From NCBI GenBank assembly GCA_017599285.1, contig JAGFXX010000002.1:1-48697 (forward strand): a DNA stretch of 48,697 nt, given 5' to 3'. Position numbers and translations under genes: made by a program. Position 1 is the stretch's first letter; the number at the start of each line of letters is the position of its first letter. The stretch comes from Cereibacter azotoformans (GTDB taxonomy: Bacteria > Pseudomonadota > Alphaproteobacteria > Rhodobacterales > Rhodobacteraceae). This document shows positions 1 through 10,760 of this stretch, one piece after another. The notes under the pieces were generated by a model that did no database searches, had not been told where the DNA came from, and worked only from the letters and a program-made list of their open reading frames with translations.

Positions 1-949
1 TCGGGCAATCGGGCGGGATCTCGACCGCCAAGCGACGAATGTTCCGGTCGCCATGCTGGCGCAGCGTGGGGAGGGCGAAGGCGCGGATGCGCCGATCAAG
101 GTCGCGTGGACCGGCGCCTCGACCGATGACGAAACGCTCGGCCAGAGGAGCGAGGGTGGGACCCAGCCGCTCGGCAGCGTCCTTGAGCCAGTCGGAGACG
201 AGCTGGCCTGCATGTGCGGCATCAATGGCCCAGAAGTGTCCCTTCTCATCCCTGAGATCGAACAGGATCCGTTCGGCAGCCCGGTCGTAGCGAACTCTTC
301 CGAACCGCGCCCGCGGCGGGTTCGAGAACTCGATCCTGGACTTTCGCCCGGCGCCTTGCACGGCCAGTCGCTTCAGAAAGGCCTCGTGGCGAGCCTCGAG
401 ACTGGCAAGCGAGCCGGGCAGGGGACAATCGAGGCCGTCAGGACCCGATCCCGCCGGACGATGGACAGAGCCTGGATGGTCGGCCATCAGCGCAGCCACG
501 GCCTCTTCCTCCAGTTCCACGGCCCGTGCGTAGGCGGGATCGATCCCTCGCCCCAGCTGGCAGAGGCGCTCCGCCAGATCCGCCACGCCGTCGGGCACGG
601 CCTCAAGGCCCGACCACAGGTAGATCAGGGGCGCATCCTCTGCGATGAGCCGGGCCTGGATACGCTTGCCGATCCGGCTGGGATCGGTCGGATCTCCCTC
701 TGCATCGCCGTCATTGTTGGGAACATAGGAGATGTAGGCCCTGCCAGGCTCTGTTCTGGGAGCGAGGATGACCGGTGCCTCCAGTGTCTCGAACCAGTGC
801 AGCGCCGCCCTCCTGGCCTCGCAGCCGGTGCCATCGCTGGCCGCGCCCGCCACGAGGGCTTGAAACAGCCGCCCCGGTGAGGGCGGCCAATCCGGGGTGC
901 CATGGTAGCGTTGGTCCAGGAACCGGACTTCCAGCGCGAGGGCGACCAT
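1..949 (-). CDS. csb2: Csb2 (Cas5-Cas6 fusion, type I-G), N-terminal part; continues at 48697
   Basis: The minus-strand frame starts with ATG at 949, 4 bp after the csb1 stop, and stays open to base 1 (316 codons plus one base). It begins MVALEVRFLDQRYHGTPDW, typical of the Cas5-like N-terminus of GSU0054/Csb2. The last base of the split codon joins the two bases at 48697-48696 to give ATC (Ile), and the frame then runs to the stop at 47559, giving about 695 residues. Near the junction it reads PPDCP then IRRDDLVWALGG, a smooth Cas5-like continuation. In type I-G systems Csb2 combines the Cas5 role (binding the crRNA 5' handle) with Cas6-type crRNA processing. It follows csb3 and csb1 in the same operon. 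I see no reason to call this a truncated gene; the break is only where the circle was opened. Confidence 0.9.
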   Translation of the reverse strand, partial: MVALALEVRFLDQRYHGTPDWPPSPGRLFQALVAGAASDGTGCEARRAALHWFETLEAPVILAPRTEPGRAYISYVPNNDGDAEGDPTDPSRIGKRIQARLIAEDAPLIYLWSGLEAVPDGVADLAERLCQLGRGIDPAYARAVELEEEAVAALMADHPGSVHRPAGSGPDGLDCPLPGSLASLEARHEAFLKRLAVQGAGRKSRIEFSNPPRARFGRVRYDRAAERILFDLRDEKGHFWAIDAAHAGQLVSDWLKDAAERLGPTLAPLAERFVIGRGAGPRDLDRRIRAFALPTLRQHGDRNIRRLAVEIPPDCP

Positions 950-953
950 GGCG

Positions 954-2843
<1,890 letters not shown>

Positions 2844-2851
<8 letters not shown>

Positions 2852-5414
2852 CGGCACGGTCCTCCTCTTCCCTGACCGAAGCGGCCCAGTCGGCTGCACG
2901 AAACACCGCTTCCCACCATGCGAGCCCCCAAGGCCCCCAGCGCCGCTGGAGACGGGCAAACCGCAGGGCGGCCGCGTGCGCGACGGTCTCGTTGAGGCTG
3001 GGCGGACCCCGGTCGCCGCCATGAGCCGGGATGAAGGGACGTGCCCAGCCGTGGTGGGTCGCGATCAGGTGCAGAACCAGATCGCGGTCCTCGGCTGCCA
3101 GCGGGGCCAGTTCCGGATCTTCCTCGGCAGCAAGGAGCGACCCGAACTCGTGCCGGTAGCCGGCGAGCGCCCGGCCGTCACCCGACCTTGTCTTGGCCCA
3201 GGGGCCCCCTGCCGGCGCGTGCATGGCCTGCTGCCACAGCAACGCGGCCTTTCCGACATCATGGAGGCGAGCGGCGTGATCGAGGATCGCCCCCGCGCGT
3301 TCCGGAAGTCCCAAGGCCTGGGAAAGAGCGGCAACCTCGGTGCGAACGTGCTCCAGATGGTTGTGAAGCAGGACTGGACGGCCGCGGGACCGTGCATCGG
3401 CCCGTGTTTCATCAGCCTCACGAGCGGGGCCGCGAACGACAAGGGCAGGGGCATTGTCCTCCTCGGCACCGAGCGGAAAGCGCATCCGCTCTGGTCTGCG
3501 GGATCCGTGTTCCGTCTCGGCCGGATCGGTCTCCCGATCAACCGAGAAGCCGATGACGGCCGCCCAGTCAGTGGGTGCGTTGCCTCCATCGGCCGTGACA
3601 GCAGGCACGTCCTCTCCGGCATCCAGAAGACCCCAGGGAGAGAGGCCGCCGAAGCGGGCATCCAGAACCAGAGTGCCGCCCACCAGGCTCCCGAGGAACC
3701 GGTCGAACTGCAGCTTCGGGCCGTTCAGTATCGTTCGGAGCTCGGGAAGCGTCACCACCCTGACCACTTGGCTGTCCTGATCCAGCACCAGCCCCACGGC
3801 TGTCGCGGGAGGATCCTGCTCCAGAGCATCATGGCGCATGCGGATCCGTTTCTTCAGCCAGTCGGAGACCTGCCCGATCTCGGCCTCGAGCACTTCCGAG
3901 AGGTGGACGGGCGCGGTCTCGAAGAAGGCGGTGCACTCCGAGAGGCTCTGGCTGTTGTCGGCACGCACCGGCAGATGATGCCGCCAGACAAGACGCAGCT
4001 GCACCTCATCCTCGACCCAGCCACGCAGGAAGGGCGCGACCGGAGCTCGACCAGGGTGCTCGCGGAGGCCCGTCAGGCTCCAGGCATCCAGTTCGGCACG
4101 CACAAGAGCCGGACGCAGGGGTCGGCCTGACGAGGCACGCTCGGCCAGATCGGGTTCTTCTGCCGCAAGGGCTGCGAGGGCTGCGGGACCAGCATCCCCG
4201 AGGCGGTCAAGCAGAGCGCGGCAGTCGGAGAGGGAGGCGCCCCGGATCTCCTCCTGGCCTGCGTCGCAAACGATGACGCGAGCCTTGCCGTTTCCTCGCC
4301 GGTTCACGCGGCCAAGACGCTGCACCATGCGTTCCCATGAAACCAGATCCATGACTGCATGATCGGCATCAAGGTCGACGCCCACCTCGCCTGCCGCCGT
4401 GGCGACAAGGAACCGGGGTGCGGCTGGCGGTTCGGAGTCGGCAAGAAAGCCCGCCTCGCGCAACTGCTGCTCGGCCCTTGTCCTCTCCCAGCCGCGCCGG
4501 GCGCCGGTGAAGAGCAGGACAGCATCGTCGCCATGTCGCTTGGCAAGGAGCCGCGCGACCTTCTCGGCGGTCTGGCGGCTGTCGACGAATATGACAATGC
4601 GATGGCCCAGAGAAACGAGATCCTCGGCCGCCGCGCCGAGGTCTTCGGGCGATGCACCCTCCCGCCGCTCGAGCGTCTTCTCCGCCGCCAGCCGCTGCGC
4701 GATGACCGGGTGTGCGTGATCTGCCTCATCAAGGCGAAACGGCGCAGTTGCCGCGTCGTGGGGGCGTTGGGTGGCGGAGAGCGCCATCATCCGGAAGGGC
4801 GCCACTGGAGGTGCGAGCTCCCCGCGCAGGCCGGGATCAGCGGCCACCGTGCGGACCACATCGGCGAAAACAGGCGCAAGATGCGCCTCGTCAAGGACGA
4901 GCAGCGTATCCAGTCCGAGCAGGCCCGCATGCACCGGGCGCATGCGGGGTGAAACGCCGTATCCGGAGAAGAGGAGCCGCGAGCCGATCATGTCGACCGT
5001 GCCCACGATCACCGAAAGCTTCGCGGGATGCCGCGCCCACTCGCCGCTGTCGATGTGCTGCCCGCGGAGAGTGGCGATCGTGATGTCCGGTGCTGCAGGC
5101 CCTGCCGCCGCCTTCCATGTTCCGGTGAACCGGGCCACCTCCTCGCTTGCCTGATCGACCACGGCTCGGCGGTCGACCACATAGACAAGTCTTCGTGGCA
5201 GCGCAGGGTTCAGGAACGTGGGGTGGCTGGCATGTGCGAGAAGCCAGCAGGCGATGACGGAGGTCTTTCCAAGGCCCGTGGGCAGGTCAACAGTCGTGGG
5301 GATTTCTCCGGCAGCCAGCCGCGCGTGAAGTCTCTCCTGCCAGGGAAACGGGGAAAAGGCCGGACGACCTTCCCGTGTCGTCAATGCCGCGAACCTCCGG
5401 GCAAAATCGCACAT
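2844..5414 (-). CDS. cas3: Cas3 helicase-nuclease with C-terminal HD domain (type I-G)
   Basis: An 856-residue protein. An SF2 helicase lies first, with Walker A PTGLGKTS at about residues 45-52 and DEAH at about 175-178, followed by a second RecA-like domain ending in the QRLGRVNRRG motif. An HD nuclease lies at the C-terminus (ILDHAARLHDVGK, then HEFGS and ATHHGW, roughly residues 690-830). HD placed after the helicase is the known I-G/I-U order and differs from I-E, where HD is N-terminal. I chose ATG 5414 over the upstream in-frame ATG at 5429, because GTGAGG lies 5 nt before 5414 and nothing similar precedes 5429. It is the first gene of the operon. It should unwind and degrade target DNA recruited by the Csb effector. 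Confidence 0.92.
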
Positions 5415-5447
5415 TACAGCCTCACACATTCAATAAGATCACGCTAG

Positions 5448-5464
5448 GCGATCAAAAAGATCGC
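5448..5464. promoter_or_regulatory. Candidate operator between cas3 and the WYL regulator
   Basis: A perfect inverted repeat, GCGATC and GATCGC, separated by five A residues. It lies 34 bp upstream of the cas3 start and about 74 bp upstream of the WYL gene start, in the only gap (5415-5537) between the two divergent units. GATC also occurs just outside it at 5437-5440. On the cas3 strand a weak -35-like TTGATC (5455-5450) falls inside the repeat, so protein binding could block cas transcription. The assignment to the WYL protein is inference from position. Confidence 0.55.
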
Positions 5465-5537
5465 ATCAACGATTCTTTCGTAGTGTCTCGGGGAGAAGAT
5501 GAGGGTATGGTGTGGTGTGACGCACAAGGGGCACATC

Positions 5538-6425
5538 ATGTTGAGCGACGTGTCGCAACCTCAGCGAGAAAGACTGTTCCATATCGACTTCCGTGCGAAC
5601 TTCCGCGGACAGGTCTCGCGGCAGGATCTGATTGCCCGCTTTGGCATCCGGGAAGCTGCGGCCACCCGGGACCTGGCGCTTTACCGGGCGCTGGCGCCCG
5701 GCAATCTCGAGTTTGACGGATCCGCCAAGATCTATCGCCGAGCAGAAGAGTTCACGCCGCTGTTCGAGCATGATCCCTTCCGCTCCCTTGTCGCGATCGC
5801 CGAAGGGCTTGGCGATGCCGAGGTTGGAGACCTGTCCCCACACGTCCGGACCGAGCACCCGTTGCGCCTGAATGTCCCGGCCGTCGAAATCATCGCCACA
5901 CTCACCCGCGCCATTGTCGGAGGAGCCGCTGTTCGCGTCGTCTACCACTCGCTTACCAGCGGGAGGACCGTCCGCGAGATCGTGCCCCACGCCTTGGTGG
6001 ACACAGCGGCCAGATGGCACGTCCGGGCCTATGATCGCCGCCGCTTGCGCTTCTCGGACTTCGTGCTGACGCGGATCGAAGATGCAGAGTCTGTTTCCGG
6101 GGCAACAAGCCCCCGCGAGCGTCGTGAAGCCGACGATCAGTGGATGCGCATGGTCGAACTCGACCTTGTTCCCCACCCGGCATTGGCGCGTTCGGAGCCG
6201 GTGGAACGGGACTTCGGCATGACGAATGGGCGACTGCATGTTCGGCTGCGCGCAGCACTCTGCGGCTATGCGCTCGTCCATTGGTCCGTGGACGCCAGCG
6301 CCGATCATCACATGGACCCCGCCCGCCATCACCTCTGGCTCAGGAACCGCGAAGCTCTCTATGGCGTGGAGAATCTTGGGATCGCGCCCGGCTTCGACCC
6401 GGGTGATGCGACGAGATCAGCATGA
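5538..6425 (+). CDS. WYL-domain transcriptional regulator, divergent from cas operon
   Basis: A 295-residue protein. The N-terminus (about 1-75) looks like a winged helix (RGQVSRQDLIARFGIREAAA). The WYL domain follows at about 115-200, with VVYHSLTSGRTVREIVPHAL, RWHVRAYD and RFSDFVLTRI. A C-terminal WCX-like segment ends the protein. The start at ATG 5538 is chosen because AAGGGG lies 7 nt upstream; the frame extends 13 codons further back without a good ribosome site. WYL proteins often sense nucleic-acid-like ligands and control defence loci (the CapW and BrxR families). Its divergent position next to cas3, with a palindrome between, suggests that it controls the CRISPR operon and itself. 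Ligand and direction of regulation are unknown. Confidence 0.85.
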   Translation: MLSDVSQPQRERLFHIDFRANFRGQVSRQDLIARFGIREAAATRDLALYRALAPGNLEFDGSAKIYRRAEEFTPLFEHDPFRSLVAIAEGLGDAEVGDLSPHVRTEHPLRLNVPAVEIIATLTRAIVGGAAVRVVYHSLTSGRTVREIVPHALVDTAARWHVRAYDRRRLRFSDFVLTRIEDAESVSGATSPRERREADDQWMRMVELDLVPHPALARSEPVERDFGMTNGRLHVRLRAALCGYALVHWSVDASADHHMDPARHHLWLRNREALYGVENLGIAPGFDPGDATRSA

Positions 6426-6510
6426 TGAGATGCCCGCTGCGGTCTGATGAACCTACAAGTCCGCCTGAACTCCCACCCGCTCCCCATCGGCCGATCGCTA
6501 TGAAGAAGAC

Positions 6511-6951
6511 ATGCAGCGATTGCTGCGAATAACTTCATGGAGATCAAGCAGAGTGCCTAAAAAACCCCATTCCGGGACGCGCCTCGCGCGGTTCCTCGAA
6601 AAGCGCATTCTCGAGATGCGTCCGAAGACGCAGGCCGAGATTGCGAGCGAGACGGGCTTTGTAAATCCGAACATGCTGTCAATGATCAAGAGCGGAACTT
6701 CCAAGCTGGCACTCGACCGCGTGCCCGCGCTCGCGAAGGCGCTTGAAGCCGATCCCGGCTACCTCATGCGTCTTGCCCTGGAACAGGCCGAAGGGGATAC
6801 GGCCGCCTCGGCGCTTGTCGAGATCTTCGGCACACCGGTAAGCGCGAATGAAAGGGCCTGGCTTGAGGAGATCCGCGCTGCATCGGACCATTCCGATCCC
6901 AGGCTCACCTCGCGCTCCCGGGCGGCCTTGCGGGCGATATTCGGCAAATGA
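6511..6951 (+). CDS. XRE-family helix-turn-helix protein
   Basis: Up to 146 residues with a single XRE-type HTH (KTQAEIASETGFVNPNMLSMIKSGTSKLALDRVPALAKAL, about residues 38-78), followed by a short helical tail. The start is uncertain: ATG 6511 has AAGAAG just upstream, while an internal GTG at 6553 (VPKKPHSGTRLARF) would give a protein closer to the usual compact form. It lies 85 bp after the WYL gene on the same strand and could be co-transcribed with it. No partner toxin is adjacent. It is probably a small DNA-binding regulator, target unknown. Confidence 0.7.
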   Translation: MQRLLRITSWRSSRVPKKPHSGTRLARFLEKRILEMRPKTQAEIASETGFVNPNMLSMIKSGTSKLALDRVPALAKALEADPGYLMRLALEQAEGDTAASALVEIFGTPVSANERAWLEEIRAASDHSDPRLTSRSRAALRAIFGK

Positions 6952-7196
6952 GCGAATGTGATCGCCGGGTGGTGGAGGGCTTTCGCCTGCCCTCTGCCGA
7001 GGAGCCCTCACCGATAACGAGAGAAGGTGGATCGAGGTGTGCGTGAGACGAGCAGTCGCCGTGAGGTGCCCGCACCTACGCTCGATGTCGTGCAGGCGCT
7101 GCGCCGTATCATGTCAAGATGAAGAGATGAGGAGGACAGAGGAGGCCCGTTCGAACCGCAGGCTGCCGCCCGCGTTGCTTTACATGCGGTTTCGGA

Positions 7197-7229
7197 AACT
7201 TAACATGACTGTTTTTGTCGTGTTAAGTT
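7197..7229. repeat. Inverted repeat, 13-bp arms
   Basis: The arms AACTTAACATGAC and GTCGTGTTAAGTT match at 12 of 13 positions around a 7-nt, mostly T, loop. It lies in the non-coding region upstream of the serine recombinase. It could be a recombinase or regulator site, or a hairpin; the sequence alone does not decide. Confidence 0.6.
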
Positions 7230-7379
7230 AGCTGCTCCCGAGAGGCCTGCAATCGCGGTTTCAGGGGCTCGAGGGACACGAGAACTTACCCCTAAGTTTA
7301 CCAAAAGTTGACATCGGGGACCTTCCGGGAACGATTTCTTTCGGGGGATGTAAAGTCCGATGGGTCGAGAGGCTACCAT

Positions 7380-7400
7380 AAGCCTTTGATATAAAGGCTT
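7380..7400. repeat. Perfect inverted repeat, 8-bp arms
   Basis: AAGCCTTT and AAAGGCTT flank a GATAT centre, giving an almost fully symmetric AT-rich site. No T-tract follows, so a terminator is unlikely. A protein-binding or strand-exchange site for the downstream serine recombinase is a plausible reading. Confidence 0.6.
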
Positions 7401-7775
7401 TCTAGGGCCGTCTCGAAGCAAGGCTTTCCTCAACGATAGACCCTGTCGCAAGCAGAACGGATGTTCCGGCAAGATTTCAGGCCATGATCCAGGACGTGCA
7501 GCGATGAGGGGCAGGCACAGGGAGGGTCACGATTGGAGAGGCACAACCCTTGGCCGAGATCGACACAGGAGCCTTGCCGCGCCACACCCTGCGTCTGTGC
7601 AGGCCGGCCGAGGCTCTCGAGGCTCCTGTAGGTGCGTCAGGTCCCTGATGAACCCTAAAGGGGATCGGATAGGGCTTCACAACTCCCCACCCTCCCATAC
7701 ACCTCCCTTGCCAATGTCAGGCTGCAGGAAGAAGTAGGCGCGCGGTTGACATGGTGCAGGCAGGGACAGCGACAG

Positions 7776-8570
7776 ATGAAGGGCATGACCGGGCGGGGCG
7801 CAGAGGTGGCTGCAGGCGGAAAAGGCACGGAGGCACTTCGAGCCGTCGGTTATGTTCGTGTCTCGACCCCGCGGCAGGGTGAGCGGGGGATCAGTCTGTC
7901 TGCCCAGGAGGCCGCGATCAGAACCTTTGCAGGCTGCATGGGGTGGGACGTCATTGATATCTTCCACGATGTCCACACCGGCGCCGGTCCTGATAGCTTT
8001 ATCGAGCGGAAGAACCTGCTTGAGGCCCTCAAGCTCGCCCAGGCAGAAAACGCCTACGTCGTCACCGACAACTGGGCGCGCCTGACCCGGCATGAGGATA
8101 CGTCTGCCGACATCAAGAGGCTGTTTCCAGATACGGATCGCCTCGTCTCGATCAAGGAAGCCAACACCTTCACGGAAGCTGCTCGTCTCGGTCAAATTGC
8201 CCGTGCCGAGGCTGAACGCAACGAGATCTCCCGGCGCACGAAAGCTGGCCTTGCCCGCCTGAAGGATCAAGGAGTGCGTTTTGGCAACCCGAACATCCTG
8301 GAGGCCCAGGTCAAGGGCGCGCAAGCCATCACGGAAAAGGCCGACGCGATCGTTCGCCAGATCGCCGACGTGCTGCGATCGCAGGAGCGGCACCACTCCC
8401 AGCTCACCTGCAGGGAAGTTGCCGAGCTCCTCAACCAGAAAGGGGTCCGGACCGGTCAGAACCTGGAATGGACAACGGACCGCCTGCATCCAAAGCTCAG
8501 AAAGGCAAGGGCGATCCTAGATGCCGAGCAGGTCAGCTACACCAACGACCCGCTCTACGGGGCGTTCTAG
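7776..8570 (+). CDS. Serine recombinase (resolvase-type catalytic domain)
   Basis: About 264 residues. The N-terminal catalytic domain begins AVGYVRVSTPRQGERGISL; the serine of RVST is the expected nucleophile. The middle region (TDNWARLTRHED, then ARAEAERNEISRRTKAGL) matches the resolvase dimerisation and E-helix region. The C-terminus has a recombinase-like DNA-binding part (LTCREVAELLNQKGVRTG). The start at 7776 follows CAGGGACAG; ATG 7785 is an alternative. It may resolve plasmid multimers or invert or excise a local segment. It has a C-terminal architecture similar to the one at 10761 but a clearly different sequence. Confidence 0.8.
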   Translation: MKGMTGRGAEVAAGGKGTEALRAVGYVRVSTPRQGERGISLSAQEAAIRTFAGCMGWDVIDIFHDVHTGAGPDSFIERKNLLEALKLAQAENAYVVTDNWARLTRHEDTSADIKRLFPDTDRLVSIKEANTFTEAARLGQIARAEAERNEISRRTKAGLARLKDQGVRFGNPNILEAQVKGAQAITEKADAIVRQIADVLRSQERHHSQLTCREVAELLNQKGVRTGQNLEWTTDRLHPKLRKARAILDAEQVSYTNDPLYGAF

Positions 8571-8619
8571 AGGTCAAGGCAGGCCCGCGGTGACCGCATT
8601 GTCCCGGCCTGTTGTCCGG

Positions 8620-10080
8620 TCATCCGGATGCTGCGAGTTTGCGGACCATGTAGCGCGCCTTCTCGTAGCTTGTTCCACGGCGCCGGGCATAGGCTTCGGC
8701 GGCCTTGTGGAGCGAGGGATAGCACACCCCGTCCATCACGATCTGCTTGGCGAGCGTCGTCCCCTTCTTCTTCGTGACGGCCTCCTCCCGCGTCATCTTC
8801 TGCACGAACAGGCGGTGCTTCAACGTGGACTCGCCGATGTCGAAGGCCGCGGCCAGCGCCCTGATGCTGGGATAGCGGCGATCAAAGCAGGCAGTGTCCT
8901 TCCCGTGCACCCGCTCGATCTTTTCCGCCTCCGTTACCCACGCGACGTTGCCCGGCGCAAAGGGACCGGTCGGATCGAGGCGGACCAGTTCCAGCCCTTC
9001 GTGCTCGCCGGGACGGATATCCATCAGCCAGCCCAAGGCCGTCCGCCATGGGTCATGCACATGGAACTCGCCTCGATCCGCCCGTCTCAGGATGCCGAGC
9101 CACTGGCGCTGCCAAACGGCGTTTCCAAGATGCTCGGCATGCCGTTTTCGCGACGGTCCTCTCAGGTCCAGGCCGCTTCGAAGTCGATTGGCAATGACGT
9201 AGGCTGGCACACCGTGCCGCTCGCCCAGGATCTTGTTCCGCTCTTCGGCCGAGGCGAATTCCTCACCTTCGTGAAAGCAGGGCCTTGTCCTGCCCCGGCT
9301 GGTGGCACCGCCCCTGTTGGCGTTGAAGCCCTGGGGCCAGAGCGTGCCCAGCTGCGCGATCAGCGACCGCTCGATATCCGCCAGCAGCGCCTCGCCTCGA
9401 ATGCCGTCCCTCAGGATATCCCGGCTGAAAGCACCCTCGCCATACTCCCGGATCGCCAGATGGAACCTCTTGGTGCTGCCCATCCGCGCCTGCCGGCAAT
9501 GCGCGTCCCAACGCAGGTCCAGCGTCGTCGTGCTTGCGCCGACATAGCCCCTTCCGGAGGTCAGGTGCCGGATCAGGTAGACGAAGCCACCCCGGGCGGG
9601 ATCGATCCTTGGCTCGAGCGCTGCCCCGGGGGAAACGCCACGTTTCAGCCGGGCCACGATCATCTTGCGGTCCGCCATCCGTCCGGCCGCATGCACGAAG
9701 GCAAGCCGTGTCGGATAGACGCGGCCCTCATGCTCGAGGGGGCTGAGCCGGGACGCACCCCAGCCGTGCCGCCACTCGACCGGGCAGCTCAGCGCCGCCA
9801 TGGTCAGCAGTTCCCTGGTGAGCGCCACCTTGCGGCCGATCCCGGCCTCCAGTTCGAGGAGGCGTCCCTCGAGCGTGCGCACGCGCTTCCAGAACACCCG
9901 GTATGCGACCCCTGGCTGTGTCTGCCCTTCCAGCGCCTCGTAGAAGGCCTGCAGATCGGTCGAGATGCCGTCCACCACCGCCCAGCTCACACGGCGGCTG
10001 GTGCAGGGCTGAGGGCTCCTGTCCGCGGAAGCGGGCGATCGAAGAGAGATCCTGCCCGCCCCAGTCAGCCTCGCCTTCAT
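8620..10080 (-). CDS. GIY-YIG nuclease-like protein with NUMOD-like DNA-binding motifs
   Basis: The protein has 486 residues. The GIY-YIG module is GFVYLIRHLTSGRGYVGAS followed by RWDAH and a later ERSLIAQLG (the catalytic-glutamate region). Downstream are motifs typical of homing-endonuclease DNA-binding parts: HGVPAYVIANRLRSGL; RLDPTGPFAPGNVAWVTEAEK, like the 'peN.rWat..eQ' element; YPSIRALAAAFDIGESTLKHRL; and a related CYPSLHKAAEAYARR copy at the end. ATG 10080 is preceded by GGAGG at 5 nt, so it is preferred over a longer frame to 10200. The N-terminal 170 residues are unrecognised. It may be a free-standing homing-type or defence nuclease. It converges on the recombinase gene at 7776-8570. 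Confidence 0.75.
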   Translation of the reverse strand: MKARLTGAGRISLRSPASADRSPQPCTSRRVSWAVVDGISTDLQAFYEALEGQTQPGVAYRVFWKRVRTLEGRLLELEAGIGRKVALTRELLTMAALSCPVEWRHGWGASRLSPLEHEGRVYPTRLAFVHAAGRMADRKMIVARLKRGVSPGAALEPRIDPARGGFVYLIRHLTSGRGYVGASTTTLDLRWDAHCRQARMGSTKRFHLAIREYGEGAFSRDILRDGIRGEALLADIERSLIAQLGTLWPQGFNANRGGATSRGRTRPCFHEGEEFASAEERNKILGERHGVPAYVIANRLRSGLDLRGPSRKRHAEHLGNAVWQRQWLGILRRADRGEFHVHDPWRTALGWLMDIRPGEHEGLELVRLDPTGPFAPGNVAWVTEAEKIERVHGKDTACFDRRYPSIRALAAAFDIGESTLKHRLFVQKMTREEAVTKKKGTTLAKQIVMDGVCYPSLHKAAEAYARRRGTSYEKARYMVRKLAASG

Positions 10081-10671
10081 GTCTGCCTCCGCGCTGACGG
10101 GATGCCTCCGGCATGGGATCTGCGCGCCCATGGCCCTTCGGGAGCACGCTCCGGGGCCAGCCGTCGATGGCTCGGCTGGCGCAGGATGGCAGGCTCCCAT
10201 GCGGATGCCGTCTGCACCGCCAGTTAGTTGCCAGCCTTCCCTCCTATGTCTGTCTGCCCCTCAACCGGCGGAACACTGCCCTCCTCGGCAACAACATCGG
10301 TGTCTGGTCTCCTGACACGCCTCCCGCCGATCCGGCGCTGTTCACGGCACGGCATGTCGCGAAACGATGCTCTGGACGCCCTCAGGGCAAATTCACCCGC
10401 TGCCCCGCCTGAGCCTCGATCACGGTGCGCAAGACCCACCAGGAATGGCCCCTGACCGATCTCCGGATCGAGGGACACGTCAGCTCCAGCATGAAGAAGA
10501 TGGACGCCAGGAGCCTCCCGGAGGAATGGCGGGGTCTCCCGACAGGAGCGGGCGGCCCGTCCCGTCGAAGTCCTAGGTTTTCCGTGGAGACCGCATGGGG
10601 ATGCCTCCTGAGGCCGGCATGTCCCGGAAACCAAAGCTCCTCTACCCGAAGCGTCAGCAAAGAGGTGGACT
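10081..10671. other. Non-coding region upstream of the GIY-YIG gene
   Basis: Nearly 0.6 kb with no convincing gene; frames on both strands have the composition of shadows. The end of the stretch holds a diverged repeat shared with 15056-15190 (separate entry). Promoters for the minus-strand GIY-YIG gene probably lie here, but I cannot place one. Confidence 0.4.
10517..10650 (+). repeat. Diverged repeat element, copy 1 (second copy 15056-15190)
   Basis: The blocks GGAGGAATGGC, CGAAGTCCTAG, ATGGGGAT, CTGAGG.CGGCATGTCCCGG and CTCCTCT occur in the same order and similar spacing at 15056-15190. The in-between bases are diverged. Both copies lie upstream of minus-strand nuclease-like genes. Conserved blocks with variable linkers suggest a regulatory region or structured RNA rather than a shared coding sequence. 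Confidence 0.55.
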
Positions 10672-10701
10672 GAGCAACAGCAAAATCGTATGCTATTGCT
10701 C
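10672..10701. repeat. Interrupted palindrome upstream of serine recombinase
   Basis: The left arm is GAGCAA, one base, AGCA. The right arm is TGCT, one base, TTGCTC. An 8-bp AT-rich centre separates them. It sits about 60 bp before the recombinase start at 10761, next to a run of nine C (about 10710). Size and position fit a recombinase-binding or crossover site, but this is inference. Confidence 0.5.
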
Positions 10702-10760
10702 ACCCGCCCCCCCCCCTGTCTCAACAACCATCACGACTCCACACCCAGGACCACTCCTTC

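Larger units (their letters stand above)
6952..7775. other. Non-coding region with two palindromes
   Basis: About 0.8 kb without a convincing gene; the short open frames here have poor composition and no ribosome sites. It holds two strong inverted repeats, listed separately (7197-7229 and 7380-7400), and AT-rich patches at 7180-7240 and 7290-7400 that contrast with the GC-rich surroundings. It lies directly upstream of a serine recombinase, so it may contain that enzyme's recombination or control sites. Confidence 0.5.

Noticed and set aside
5466..6332. Minus-strand frame of 288 codons
   Set aside because: Antisense to the WYL regulator; no motifs or ribosome site.
10224..10727. Minus-strand frame of 167 codons upstream of the GIY-YIG gene
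   Set aside because: Composition is Arg/Gly/Ser-rich with no motif, and it crosses the diverged repeat and palindrome; treated as non-coding.
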